Of a stretch of 64,000 nt of DNA, positions 45,420 through 53,539 are shown piece by piece (the stretch's first letter is position 1; each line of letters begins with the position of its first letter). The DNA is from Xylanibacter brevis ATCC 19188 (lineage in GTDB: Bacteria > Bacteroidota > Bacteroidia > Bacteroidales > Bacteroidaceae). The stretch covers positions 62,001-126,000 of the forward strand of contig NZ_JHXM01000012.1 of assembly GCF_000621725.1 (NCBI RefSeq), given 5' to 3'. The notes beneath the pieces were generated by a model that did no database searches, was not told where the DNA came from, and saw nothing but the letters and a program-made list of their open reading frames with translations. The translations under genes and the position numbers were made by a program.

Positions 45420-45456
45420 ATGTGTCATGTACCTGATTACCTAGTACATGACACAT
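45420..45456. repeat. Dispersed palindrome, copy D
   Basis: Perfect 13-bp arms (45420-45432 and 45444-45456; ATGTGTCATGTAC), the best-formed copy. It lies between the convergent UvrD fragment and the protease gene and can act as their terminator. Confidence 0.75.
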
Positions 45457-45471
45457 CTGATTACGGGGGAT

Positions 45472-48400
45472 TTACTCCAATCGTGTTGTGTATTTCAGCG
45501 TTACTGTTCCCTGACGATTTATCTCGGTTGTTTTAATGTCGTCAATAGTGACGTGCTGTTCGAAGGTGCCCTGAGTACCCTGAATAGCGAAATGGTCCCA
45601 GTCGACATTCTCCACACGGTCCACCACGAGGGCGGTAATATCGTAGGTGCCGGCACCCGTATAGCTGACAACATAGGTGCCTTCTTCCTCGGCAGGCGTC
45701 AGCGTGAAGTCGCAGTCTATCTTGTGTGTCAGCGTGCCAGAGAGAACATCGTTGTTGTTAAAGAGATACATCGTATTTCCAAGATCCTTGCTGTTGAAAG
45801 CATTCATGAAGTCCTCAAGTTTGTTTTCCGTGAACTTGTAGGTGGTATTGATGGTGAACTTGCCTGTGCCTGTGTTGCCCTCCATCATGCCGACGATATC
45901 ATCACCAATCTTGATGTGACCAGATTTGTCAACAGTAATGAAATCATGCCGTTTGAAGAATCGTTCTATCTCCGTCTGGAAGCGTGAGTTCTTGTGTAGG
46001 ACATCATTAAGCAAGAAGCTACCTTCATCAATACCGCCCTCATAATATTCCTTCTCTCCGCCGCTGAATTTCGACTTTGTACCAGCAAAGGTAGCTGGGA
46101 ATGTTATTTGGGCTGGATCGTAAACAAGTGAGAGATTCATCAGGCGAGGCACTTCTATCTCCATGCCACCTGTGGCGAGGTCGAAATAAATGTGCTGTTT
46201 GCCTGTGCCTTCAGGAATCTGGAAGTTGAACGTCTTCTGTTCCACGCCGTCACGGTTGTAGAGCGTTACTTGTGTCTTCATCTTGTTCTTCACAAGGGCA
46301 TATTCGGTGAAATAGCCATATCCTAGCGTTCCGTTGTCCTTAATAGTCATCTCCCAGCTCTTAGCATCGCTGACAGAACTGGGCAATTCGGTGAAGCGAA
46401 CTTTCCAACCTGCGAACTTCGATTTCTCGCCTTCTTTCCACGAGGAGTCTGTAAAACGCAGGCTCAGCTCGGTATTCATCATGTCGGCCACGTCTTTCAG
46501 CGCTTTGTGGTAACGGTTCTCCGATTCCACCCTAATAGCGTCTCTGATAGCTTCAATGACTATCCCCAGCTCGCCATTCATCAGTTCGGCAAAATATTCG
46601 TTGCTGATTTGTTCTTTTATCCAGGGTTCGCTATCAATATCGTGTGTAGAATAAAGACCACGCATCTTTGCCTCGCCATAAGCAGATTGTCTGACGGATT
46701 CGTTGTCATCCCAGAATCGATTGCAATACATCCTTACCGACTGTTCGACATATGCATCCAGCTGATTCTTATTCATCTTTCCCTCAGCAAACACAGGGTA
46801 TAAGTAGTCATACCAGTCTTTAGGCGTGCGGAAATATCTGTGCGGATATTTTTGATTGCCCGTATTCAAATCAGCATTACCATCATAATACTTGGAAAAG
46901 CCATTCAAGTCGTCATAACCAGCCTTGCTATAATAATAATGGTATGCCTCACGGAAATATTCGCGTGTGGCGTTTTGGATGGTTGTACCAAACTTATTCA
47001 GCGCAATACCAATAAAGGCAACACCAGCCATCGATACCGTCATGACAGGCGTGCCGATATAGGCGGACGCTTTTCCGACAGCATAGTTCATGATAGTGCT
47101 CAGCGTGTTAGATGCCACCCCAACGTTGTCGCCCTTGATATCGGCTGCTGCCACGTCGAGGATGCTTAGTGCTGTTCCTAAATAACCCATTCTCTCAGAG
47201 AGCTTGTCGAGCTTTTCAGGGCGGAAGTCATATAATGCTTCTCCCACGCCACGTACTACGTTCCAGACTCCATCCAATCCAACGCTCTGCCAGAACTGGA
47301 AGTCGCTCTTGAACTCCTGAATCATCTTGTCGTCAGGATCATCCGAAGAAACTATCTTCAGCAGTTTCTGCATGGCCTCGTCGAAAGTGTATATATGTGG
47401 AGAAAGTTCATAGAAATTGAGAGTGGCTTTCATCGACCCATCATCTAAGGTATAGAATATGCTAAAGGTGGAAAGATGATTCGTTTTAATGGTGATGGTG
47501 CCCGTCGCTTCATCGTAAGAGAAACATACGGGTTCCCATTCTCCAGTTTTTGTGTTGTAGTAAGCTGCATGTGGAATTTCGTCAGCACTTAGCGACACGG
47601 GGATGGTGATGTCGGCAACGCCACTCAGCTGATGTTCACCATTCGACAGGCTCAAATCTACAGCAAAGCCACGAGTGACACCCTCCACTACTTGAGGTTT
47701 CAGAAGCATATTGCGCACACACAACTGTACATCGTCATCAATACAGGTGGAGCTGAAGCGCACGGAGCATTTCTGGGCATCCACGGTGAACGTAGAGTCG
47801 TTCAGGGCAAACACCTCGGCGTTCTCATACACAAAGCCCGGCATCCATGAGATGCTGTCAACGGCGGTCACGGTTGTTGTCAGGTCTTCCTTGCCATTAC
47901 GATGGATAATGACGTGCAGCCCGTCATCGGCAATCTCCATGCCTGTTATCTCGCTCACGGGAATGTTGATGCGTTGCAGTCCATTCTCATCTCTTATGGT
48001 CACCACCATGCTGTATTCGCGTTCCTGGTCGGGTAGTGGAGCGAAGTCCTGGTCACCAACGATATTGGGGAAGTGGCACCATCCAGGAGCATTCTGGTAG
48101 AGTTCTTCGGTACCATAAGGCACATGCAGCGTGATGTTAGGAGAGTTTTCGAATATTTTCTCGTTAAATGTTGTGTCGTTGATCACGGGCGGCACTTCGT
48201 GAAGGCAAGTCAGGCTGCCAAGCGTCTCGCAATGGATAAAGGCATTGTCTAGCTCCAATATGGTATTGGGAATTGTCACCTCGTAGTAGTAGCTTCCAAA
48301 AGATGTTGGTCTTGAGGTTATGCTACCGGGCTCCATCTTCACCATGTTCGTTGGTAATTCCAGTAAACTTCCACCTACATCAGAATAGACGGGCATAAGC

Positions 48401-50304
48401 AGAATGAGGCTTGACTTATTCTTGTTGAATAGGAATGCGCCACCACCCGAGAAATAAGGATTCTCATCAGAAACCTCAAGGCTTGCCAACGCGCCATAGG
48501 CCGTAAGGGCATTGTTAAATGCCGTAGGTTCAATATGTCTGAGCGTAGCGGGAATCTTGAAGTTGTCCCTTGGGAAACGGGCACCGGCAAAGGCTCTTTC
48601 GCCGACGCTCACCAAGTGTGAGAATACCGGCTCTTTGTCCACGAACGTAGCACTAAAGAAGGCTGAATCACCCAGCGAGGTGATGCACCCCAGCCACTCA
48701 CCACAATCGGGCTTCGAGATGGCAAAGGCTGCGTCGCCAACTTCAAATGCAGGGCTACGGCTAACAACCTCTGTGAGTGGACACATATAGAAGGCTTTCT
48801 TTCCTATGCGACGTACATTCTTGCCGATGGTGAGCTTCTTGACGCCAGTCAGTTGGAAAGCGTTGTCGGGTACTTGCTCCAACTTGTCACTCAGCACCAC
48901 TTCGTTGATTCTGGTATTGGCAAAGGAGAATGGATCTACAGACTCGATGTTGTCTCCCATTATCACCTTCTCAAATTGTCCTTTCCCATAGAATGCCATT
49001 CGGCGAATGCGTGTGACCTTATAGACTGTTTCGTCTGTGTCGGTTACAGTAGAGGGAATGTTGAGCGTAACGCCGTCACCACCCGTCTTCATACAATCTA
49101 TAATAGTGGCGAGACCTGTCTCCTTGACCAGTTCATACTTGTAATCGCCAATCACCTTGACGGCTGGGTCGTATGGACGAATGCCTGTATAGAGATACAC
49201 ATCGGCAAAAAAACTGCAGATGGCATTTTTGTAAAAGCCATCACCATCGCCTCCCCAACCATAGTTGAAATGGAAGTAGTTGGTCGATGTATAGCCATCG
49301 CAAACCAAAGCATGAGGTTCTCCTACCATTCCGCCGCCACAATAGAGCATGGGACGCTGCTTGTCGAGTTCTGCCCTCATGACATCCAGCAATCCTGATG
49401 CCAGAGAATCACGATGCAGCTCAATGCCATATTCGTCATCAAGGTTATACCCAAAGTTCGTGACCAGCGGCTCATAAATAAACGGGGTTCTGCTTGCCTC
49501 AGGAGTATAATCCGTGCCGAATGCCTTACCAATGTCGGCCATCAATTGAGCCACAGCAACAGCCTGCTCGTAGTTATAGGTCACAACCTCTTCTTGGTAG
49601 CCCTCTTCGTCCTTTGAGTAATACATGTCGTAGCGGTCAACCATTTTGTCCCAGTCGTAGACATGACCCGAGAAATCCACATCTTTATCATTTACACGGA
49701 TTTTTCCCATCGACTCCTTTGGCCACTCCCAATAGTTCATCAGCTGAGCGATGGCCACAGGACCGCACCCCGCAGGACATCCCTCAGGACAAAACATATT
49801 AAAGGGAGCCGCCTGATCCCACGTTGTTGTCAGTAACGGACCAACCATCACGGTACCCATGTCGGCTTTTGCCTTTTGAGAAGATGGCGATGCAAGTGCA
49901 GGATTCTTTCGCAGCTTGTCAATAGCATCGGAATAAAAGCTAAGCAGGTCTTTCAACTGAACGGGACAGCTGTCGTAGGAGAACGAGCCGTGGTCACAAT
50001 AGCCCAGCACCTCACAGTCCGTGCCGCTCTCGCCCGACACAATCACAAAACCTTGGTCGTTGCCAAGATTTACGACATACACATTGTCTTTGTTGGCAGC
50101 CACCTTCGACTGTAGGGCATGAGCCATCTTCGGCATCAAAGTATGCTTCGGAGCACGATAGCCCTTAACCTTAGCCATACTAGGCTGACTATTGACAACA
50201 AACTGGGAGGCTATCTGAATAGCTTGATCTTCGGAGATGTCCTCGGCAAATACTGCATTCGTGACAAGGAATGCGGCGAACAATATGAAAAGGATCTTCT
50301 TCAT
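45472..50304 (-). CDS. C10-family (streptopain-like) cysteine protease with leucine-rich repeats
   Basis: The 1610-residue protein has a signal peptide (1-20, NAVFA/E) and a C10 propeptide-like region (about 21-150, VYVVNLGNDQGFVIVSGES). The protease core has GCGPVAIAQLMNYW (Cys180 as nucleophile), His331 in GEPHALVCDGY, and FNYGWGGDGDGFY (Trp350). BspA-type leucine-rich repeats (about 400-750, e.g. FEKVIMGDNIESVDPFSFAN) follow, then a long region (about 780-1610) I do not recognise. Such proteases degrade host or bacterial proteins at the surface; LRRs often mediate adhesion. The usual GCVATAMAQ motif is altered to GCGPVAIAQ but the Cys is kept. The start overlaps the upstream small gene by 4 bp (ATGA). 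No sorting tail is visible. Confidence 0.88.
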   Translation of the reverse strand: MKKILFILFAAFLVTNAVFAEDISEDQAIQIASQFVVNSQPSMAKVKGYRAPKHTLMPKMAHALQSKVAANKDNVYVVNLGNDQGFVIVSGESGTDCEVLGYCDHGSFSYDSCPVQLKDLLSFYSDAIDKLRKNPALASPSSQKAKADMGTVMVGPLLTTTWDQAAPFNMFCPEGCPAGCGPVAIAQLMNYWEWPKESMGKIRVNDKDVDFSGHVYDWDKMVDRYDMYYSKDEEGYQEEVVTYNYEQAVAVAQLMADIGKAFGTDYTPEASRTPFIYEPLVTNFGYNLDDEYGIELHRDSLASGLLDVMRAELDKQRPMLYCGGGMVGEPHALVCDGYTSTNYFHFNYGWGGDGDGFYKNAICSFFADVYLYTGIRPYDPAVKVIGDYKYELVKETGLATIIDCMKTGGDGVTLNIPSTVTDTDETVYKVTRIRRMAFYGKGQFEKVIMGDNIESVDPFSFANTRINEVVLSDKLEQVPDNAFQLTGVKKLTIGKNVRRIGKKAFYMCPLTEVVSRSPAFEVGDAAFAISKPDCGEWLGCITSLGDSAFFSATFVDKEPVFSHLVSVGERAFAGARFPRDNFKIPATLRHIEPTAFNNALTAYGALASLEVSDENPYFSGGGAFLFNKNKSSLILLMPVYSDVGGSLLELPTNMVKMEPGSITSRPTSFGSYYYEVTIPNTILELDNAFIHCETLGSLTCLHEVPPVINDTTFNEKIFENSPNITLHVPYGTEELYQNAPGWCHFPNIVGDQDFAPLPDQEREYSMVVTIRDENGLQRINIPVSEITGMEIADDGLHVIIHRNGKEDLTTTVTAVDSISWMPGFVYENAEVFALNDSTFTVDAQKCSVRFSSTCIDDDVQLCVRNMLLKPQVVEGVTRGFAVDLSLSNGEHQLSGVADITIPVSLSADEIPHAAYYNTKTGEWEPVCFSYDEATGTITIKTNHLSTFSIFYTLDDGSMKATLNFYELSPHIYTFDEAMQKLLKIVSSDDPDDKMIQEFKSDFQFWQSVGLDGVWNVVRGVGEALYDFRPEKLDKLSERMGYLGTALSILDVAAADIKGDNVGVASNTLSTIMNYAVGKASAYIGTPVMTVSMAGVAFIGIALNKFGTTIQNATREYFREAYHYYYSKAGYDDLNGFSKYYDGNADLNTGNQKYPHRYFRTPKDWYDYLYPVFAEGKMNKNQLDAYVEQSVRMYCNRFWDDNESVRQSAYGEAKMRGLYSTHDIDSEPWIKEQISNEYFAELMNGELGIVIEAIRDAIRVESENRYHKALKDVADMMNTELSLRFTDSSWKEGEKSKFAGWKVRFTELPSSVSDAKSWEMTIKDNGTLGYGYFTEYALVKNKMKTQVTLYNRDGVEQKTFNFQIPEGTGKQHIYFDLATGGMEIEVPRLMNLSLVYDPAQITFPATFAGTKSKFSGGEKEYYEGGIDEGSFLLNDVLHKNSRFQTEIERFFKRHDFITVDKSGHIKIGDDIVGMMEGNTGTGKFTINTTYKFTENKLEDFMNAFNSKDLGNTMYLFNNNDVLSGTLTHKIDCDFTLTPAEEEGTYVVSYTGAGTYDITALVVDRVENVDWDHFAIQGTQGTFEQHVTIDDIKTTEINRQGTVTLKYTTRLE

Positions 50305-50774
50305 GGCTTGCGGAATTTAAATGAACAATGGTCGGTTTTCATCACATAGACTTGCTTACGAAGTCCGTTAAGAGAAATCGTGGCGCAACCCTTATCGTCG
50401 GTACGCAACTGACATGTTTTCTTGCCTTTCAGGTCGAATACCATAAGCTGCGCACCAGGCTTGCAACCCGTAACAACAATGGCATTGCCCTGAAAACGGA
50501 ACTTCGCATTGACTATTTGCTCTTCAATGCGCGAAGGATCATCCCATGCTGTGTCAAACGTCAGCTTCTTCAACTTATAGAGAGGATACTGAACAGCCGT
50601 CTTGCGAGTGGTCAGCACCAGCTCGTTGTCGCTATAGGTTACAACGGGCTTCTCTGTAAAGGAAAACACGGTTACCTGTCCATCCTGCTGATGAACGGCA
50701 AGGGAATTTTGGGCACTCACGGTTGACGCCGACAACATGAGTGACATGGTTAGTAGTATTGTCTTGACTTCCAT
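50301..50774 (-). CDS. Small secreted protein coupled to the C10 protease, with type IX-like tail
   Basis: I start at 50774 (MEVKTILLTMSLML, 157 residues) because a signal peptide ending TVSA/Q begins there. A short beta domain (VTVFSFTEKPVVTYSDNELV...YPLYKLKKLTF) of a type common in Prevotella surface proteins follows. The C-terminal ~70 residues (VVTGCKPGAQLMVFDLKGKK...ISLNGLRKQVYVMK...SFKFRK) look like a type IX sorting domain. The 4-bp stop-start overlap with the protease suggests equal production. It could be a protease inhibitor or chaperone, as small partners of C10 proteases are, or an independent surface protein. Confidence 0.7.
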   Translation of the reverse strand: MEVKTILLTMSLMLSASTVSAQNSLAVHQQDGQVTVFSFTEKPVVTYSDNELVLTTRKTAVQYPLYKLKKLTFDTAWDDPSRIEEQIVNAKFRFQGNAIVVTGCKPGAQLMVFDLKGKKTCQLRTDDKGCATISLNGLRKQVYVMKTDHCSFKFRKP

Positions 50775-50792
50775 AATGTTATAGATTTGCGA

Positions 50793-50800
50793 CAAAGATA
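50793..50800 (-). promoter_or_regulatory. -7 element of the protease operon
   Basis: TATCTTTG on the minus strand, 19 bp upstream of the start codon at 50774. The -33 element is not well spaced. Confidence 0.55.
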
Positions 50801-50857
50801 CGAATTATAATTTGAAAAAACAAGCAAATAAGACCAAAAATTATCGTCACCACTTCT

Positions 50858-51074
50858 AAAGTGCTACTATTCGATGCGTAAAGTGCCACTATTCGATGCG
50901 TAAAGTGGCACTTTGTGAACAGTAAACAAACACTCCAAGAATAAATAATAGCTATAATTCGTGCGATTATAGCTATTATTTATTGAATTATAGCTATAAT
51001 TTGATTTCGAATTCTGGCCATTATTTTCTAAATTCCGGCCAGAATTAATTAAATTTTGGCCAAAATTCTTTTCA
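50858..51074. repeat. Composite array of 22-bp and 21-bp phased units
   Basis: Three 22-bp units (from 50858, 50880, 50902) share the core AAAGTGCCACTATT. After 25 bp, six 21-bp units follow without slippage: three with TAGCTATAATT (50949, 50970, 50991) and three with TTCCGGCCA-like palindromic cores (51012, 51033, 51054). The remainder of each unit varies. The array fills most of the 460-bp gap between the protease operon and the MNT gene. Confidence 0.8.
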
Positions 51075-51216
51075 GCCCTCAAACGCTTGCTTCGTCATCT
51101 GCCAGGTTCTGGACGGCAATGTGGGAAGAATAACGGCACGCTACCGCGTGGAAATTGATCAAAATTGGGCTCAAAAATACTCAGTTCATGGCAAAAGTAA
51201 AAATCCAATGAATAAT

Positions 51217-51247
51217 TTTGGAAGTTCAGATTTTCTTTTTATCTTTG
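51217..51247 (+). promoter_or_regulatory. Full promoter of the MNT/HEPN pair
   Basis: TTTG (51217-51220), 19 nt, TATCTTTG (51240-51247); start codon 16 nt further. Confidence 0.88.
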
Positions 51248-51262
51248 CAAAAAGAATAAATT

Positions 51263-51577
51263 ATGAGAAGACCAGAGATTGTTCAGCAGATTAAACAGAC
51301 CATAGAAAGAACAGAACCTACGGCAAAGGCAATTCTTTATGGTTCAGAAGCACGAGGTGATGCGCGTGCCGATAGCGATATTGATGTGCTGATACTGCTC
51401 GATGGTGATAAGAGAAATTTTCGTAGAGAGGAGGCGTTGTCAGGCGCATTATACGATTTAGAACTCAATACAGGCATTCTTATCAGTCCCATGATAATGC
51501 TCCGTAAACAATGGGAGAATCGCCCCTTTAAAACCCCTTTCTATGTGAACGTTATGAATGAAGGGATAAAGTTATGA
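51263..51577 (+). CDS. MNT-type nucleotidyltransferase (antitoxin of a HEPN/MNT pair)
   Basis: The 104-residue protein carries the minimal nucleotidyltransferase motif YGSEARGDARADSDIDVLIL (residues 26-45), with Gly27-Ser28 and the metal-binding Asp39 and Asp41. In HEPN/MNT modules the transferase modifies or binds the HEPN RNase and so neutralises it. The gene overlaps the HEPN gene by 4 bp (ATGA) and has its own consensus promoter, the standard order for this family in Bacteroidetes. Confidence 0.92.
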   Translation: MRRPEIVQQIKQTIERTEPTAKAILYGSEARGDARADSDIDVLILLDGDKRNFRREEALSGALYDLELNTGILISPMIMLRKQWENRPFKTPFYVNVMNEGIKL

Positions 51578-51981
51578 AAGAGACTTTAGATGAACAAAGC
51601 CGAGAGGCACTTATACAATACAGGCTTGATAGAGCTGACGAGACACTCAATGAGGTTGAGATTCTTGCTAAGGAAGCACATTTTAATGCTGCTGCTAATC
51701 GGTTGTATTATGCATGCTATTATGCAGTTTCTGCACTTCTTGTTGCAAATGGCTTGAACACACAATCTCATGCTGGAGCTAAGACTTTATTAGGATTACA
51801 TTTTGTATCTAAAGGCTTGCTTTCAAATGAATATGGCAAGACTTTTAGTCGATTATTCGAAATCCGTCATAGTGGAGACTATGATGATTTTGTCTATTGC
51901 GATAAGGAAATGATAGATGAGTATACTCCCAAAGTGGAAGATTTTATTCATGCAATCAAAACTCTTCTAGGAAAGTCTTAA
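51574..51981 (+). CDS. HEPN-domain protein (putative RNase toxin partner)
   Basis: The 135-residue helical protein has the HEPN pattern AANRLYYACYYAVSALLVANG (about 40-60) and a C-terminal RHSGDYDDF (Arg98, His99). The classical RNase motif R-x4-6-H is not evident; the Arg-His lies in the 'RxxxDYD' style found in many Bacteroidetes HEPN partners, where RNase activity is uncertain. It is translated with the MNT protein. A toxin-antitoxin or defence role is inferred from the pairing. Confidence 0.88.
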   Translation: MKETLDEQSREALIQYRLDRADETLNEVEILAKEAHFNAAANRLYYACYYAVSALLVANGLNTQSHAGAKTLLGLHFVSKGLLSNEYGKTFSRLFEIRHSGDYDDFVYCDKEMIDEYTPKVEDFIHAIKTLLGKS

Positions 51982-52031
51982 AGGTACATCATCCGTTAAG
52001 TTCGGGAAGCATTTTTTCTATACGTAATAGC

Positions 52032-52078
52032 ATTTGCGCCTACACGCGGAGGCTTTTTCCTCTCGTGTAGGCGCAAAT
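52032..52078. repeat. 15-bp perfect inverted repeat
   Basis: Arms ATTTGCGCCTACACG (52032-52046) and its exact complement (52064-52078), 17-nt loop, 50 bp behind the HEPN gene. It may end that transcript, but no T run follows. I see no gene in 51,982-52,530. Confidence 0.7.
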
Positions 52079-52296
52079 CGTAGATGGTTACGCCTTTTTT
52101 CTCGATAGCCATTTTTGCAGCAACCGCACGTCTTTTCATCGAAAAAGCAATTTTCGAATCGTTTTTCATGCCTTTTTTGCTGAAAAACAGAAACGATTTG
52201 TGCCTTTTAGAGGGAATAGTAATCAATGGAGTGGGGTGTTGGTAAAGTGTAAGTTGTTGATATTCTGACTTTTAGACGAGGATAAAGTGTTCGTGC

Positions 52297-52442
52297 GTTC
52301 CAGTTCCAGTTGTTCCAGTTTTATTTTTGGCAGTTCCATTACCCCTGTTTCTATATATAACTATCTATATATTAATTAGTTATGAATATATAATAAGGGG
52401 GTTCGTCTCTCAAATTTTAATTGGAACAACTGGAACTGGAAC
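52297..52442. repeat. 20-bp perfect inverted repeat around AT-rich DNA
   Basis: GTTCCAGTTCCAGTTGTTCC (52297-52316) and its exact complement (52423-52442) are separated by 106 bp with TATATA-rich sequence. They may be the ends of a small non-coding element or a regulatory site left by a lost gene. Confidence 0.65.
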
Positions 52443-52529
52443 AACTTTTATGTAGATTCCTTGTCCTTGTCATTTTTCCTACAAAGCAATTTTTTCCTGT
52501 AAATAGAAGGAAGATTGTAATTTTTATAC

Positions 52530-52727
52530 TATCTTTGCATTCAACTACTGGAACGTAGTCTGCCGCAAGGCAATTCCAAAAGGGCTTTAGCGTAAGCCGC
52601 CAGTAGGATTTTTGAGGGTAAATAATAACTGCTAATGCTGTTATTATTTACCCTCAAAAATCGCACCCCACCCTGCTCTCAGGGAATCATGCCAAGGCAT
52701 GGGTTGTCTACAACCGTCGGGAAATAC
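52530..52727 (-). ncRNA. Candidate structured non-coding RNA
   Basis: No reading frame explains this block, but it holds successive hairpins. Minus-strand order: GGTTGT/ACAACC, CATGCC/GGCATG, CCCTG/CAGGG, a perfect 22-bp stem (52608-52629 with 52640-52661, 10-nt loop), then an outer 7-bp CTACTGG/CCAGTAG stem (52545-52551 with 52600-52606) enclosing a GGCTT/AAGCC stem and a TGCC/GGCA stem. A full promoter points into it from 52734-52764. A lone -7 element (TATCTTTG, 52530-52537) points in from the other side, so strand and ends are provisional. I cannot match it to a known family. Confidence 0.5.
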
Positions 52728-52733
52728 TTGCGA

Positions 52734-52764
52734 CAAAGGTACAAAGAAACAAGAACAATACAAA
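52734..52764 (-). promoter_or_regulatory. Full promoter of the candidate ncRNA
   Basis: Minus strand TTTG (52761-52764), 19 nt, TACCTTTG (52734-52741). No open frame of note follows, only the hairpin series. Confidence 0.8.
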
Positions 52765-52879
52765 ACAATTTGATATTAATTTTGGTTTTCTTCGGTTTTT
52801 GTTTTATCACGGGGGATACAAGGGGAGAATAGAAAAGAGGAAACCAAAGGCTTGAACACAAGCACGTTGATTTCCTCTT

Positions 52880-52964
52880 TGGTGCGCCTGACAGGACTCG
52901 AACCTGCACGTCGCGAGACACTAGATCCTAAGTCTAGCGCGTCTACCAATTCCGCCACAGGCGC
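52880..52964 (-). tRNA. tRNA-Leu (anticodon UAG)
   Basis: Complementary acceptor arms GCGCCTG/CAGGCGC, anticodon stem CTAGA/TCTAG with loop CTTAGGA (anticodon TAG), a long variable arm as in class II tRNAs, and GGTTCGAGTCC in the T arm. The mature 3' CCA appears to be encoded (52880-52882). Confidence 0.97.
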
Positions 52965-52985
52965 ATTTTGTCGCGTTAGCGGATG

Positions 52986-53017
52986 CAAAAGTACTATTTT
53001 TTACTGAAACAGCCAAA
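52986..53017 (-). promoter_or_regulatory. Promoter of the tRNA-Leu gene
   Basis: Minus strand TTTG (53014-53017), 20 nt, TACTTTTG (52986-52993), 21 bp before the tRNA 5' end. Confidence 0.82.
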
Positions 53018-53074
53018 TAAATCATCAGAAATTTAGCTTGACTAGGATGCTCATTCGCCCTGTTTTAGCCCCCA

Positions 53075-53316
53075 ATAGCGCCACTATTATGGAGCAAGAA
53101 TTATGCTCTTCACATGCAATAGTTTAGCTCTTCATCCAACTCTAGACTCTAGAAAGGTGGATTCTAGACTCTAGAATGGTGCGATCTAGACTCTAGAATG
53201 GTGCGATCTAGACTCTAGAACGGGAGCAAAAGTGGCACTATTGCGAGTCAAAAGTGGCACTATTGCAAATTAATAGTGCCACTATTAGGTGGCGAAAGTG
53301 GCACTATTGGGGAGCG
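53075..53316. repeat. Composite array of eleven 22-bp phased units
   Basis: Units begin every 22 bp from 53075 to 53295 with no break in phase, although the core changes: one GCCACTATT unit (53075), two with GCTCTTCA (53097, 53119), four with TCTAGACTCTAGAA (53141, 53163, 53185, 53207), and four with GTGGCACTATT or GTGCCACTATT (53229, 53251, 53273, 53295). About 8 bp per unit vary. The last core is shared with the array at 50858. It lies in a 575-bp gap between tRNA-Leu and asd with no gene. Confidence 0.85.
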
Positions 53317-53348
53317 CAACGGCCCTGATGCAGCTAGAGGAAAAGAGA

Positions 53349-53402
53349 AGTCTGGCGCTCTCAGAACACCGATAGCATCGGCAGTTCTGGCAACACCAGA
53401 CT
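53349..53402. other. Three-tier nested hairpin in the gap before asd
   Basis: Nested arms: AGTCTGG/CCAGACT (53349-53355, 53396-53402), CAGAAC/GTTCTG (53362-53367, 53384-53389), CCGAT/ATCGG (53369-53373, 53377-53381). It is on the downstream side of asd and may mark a transcript end or an RNA structure. The remaining 53,403-53,539 shows no gene. Confidence 0.45.
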
Positions 53403-53539
53403 CTTATAAAAGGTTTCAGTTATTATTTTCTTATGTCATTCAAGCTCCGCTTGACTTGGAGATAAAAGGAGATAGAGGGACAGCGGCTACCTTCCTTTAT
53501 CTACGTATATCTACTCAACATAATTCTATTATGTCGTCC

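Noticed and set aside
43950..45456. Integron-like cassette array with attC sites
   Set aside because: The palindromes lack attC core sites (GTTRRRY) and no integron integrase is present.
51996..52226. 76-codon minus-strand frame rich in Lys/Arg behind the HEPN gene
   Set aside because: No promoter, ribosome-binding site or family resemblance, and it spans a perfect inverted repeat. I treat it as chance.
52880..52964. tRNA-Leu as an integration site for a mobile element
   Set aside because: No integrase gene and no duplicated tRNA 3' end is visible in the window.
53075..53316. Possible CRISPR array
   Set aside because: Units are 22 bp with only about 8 variable bases and changing cores; there are no 30-bp spacers and no cas genes nearby.
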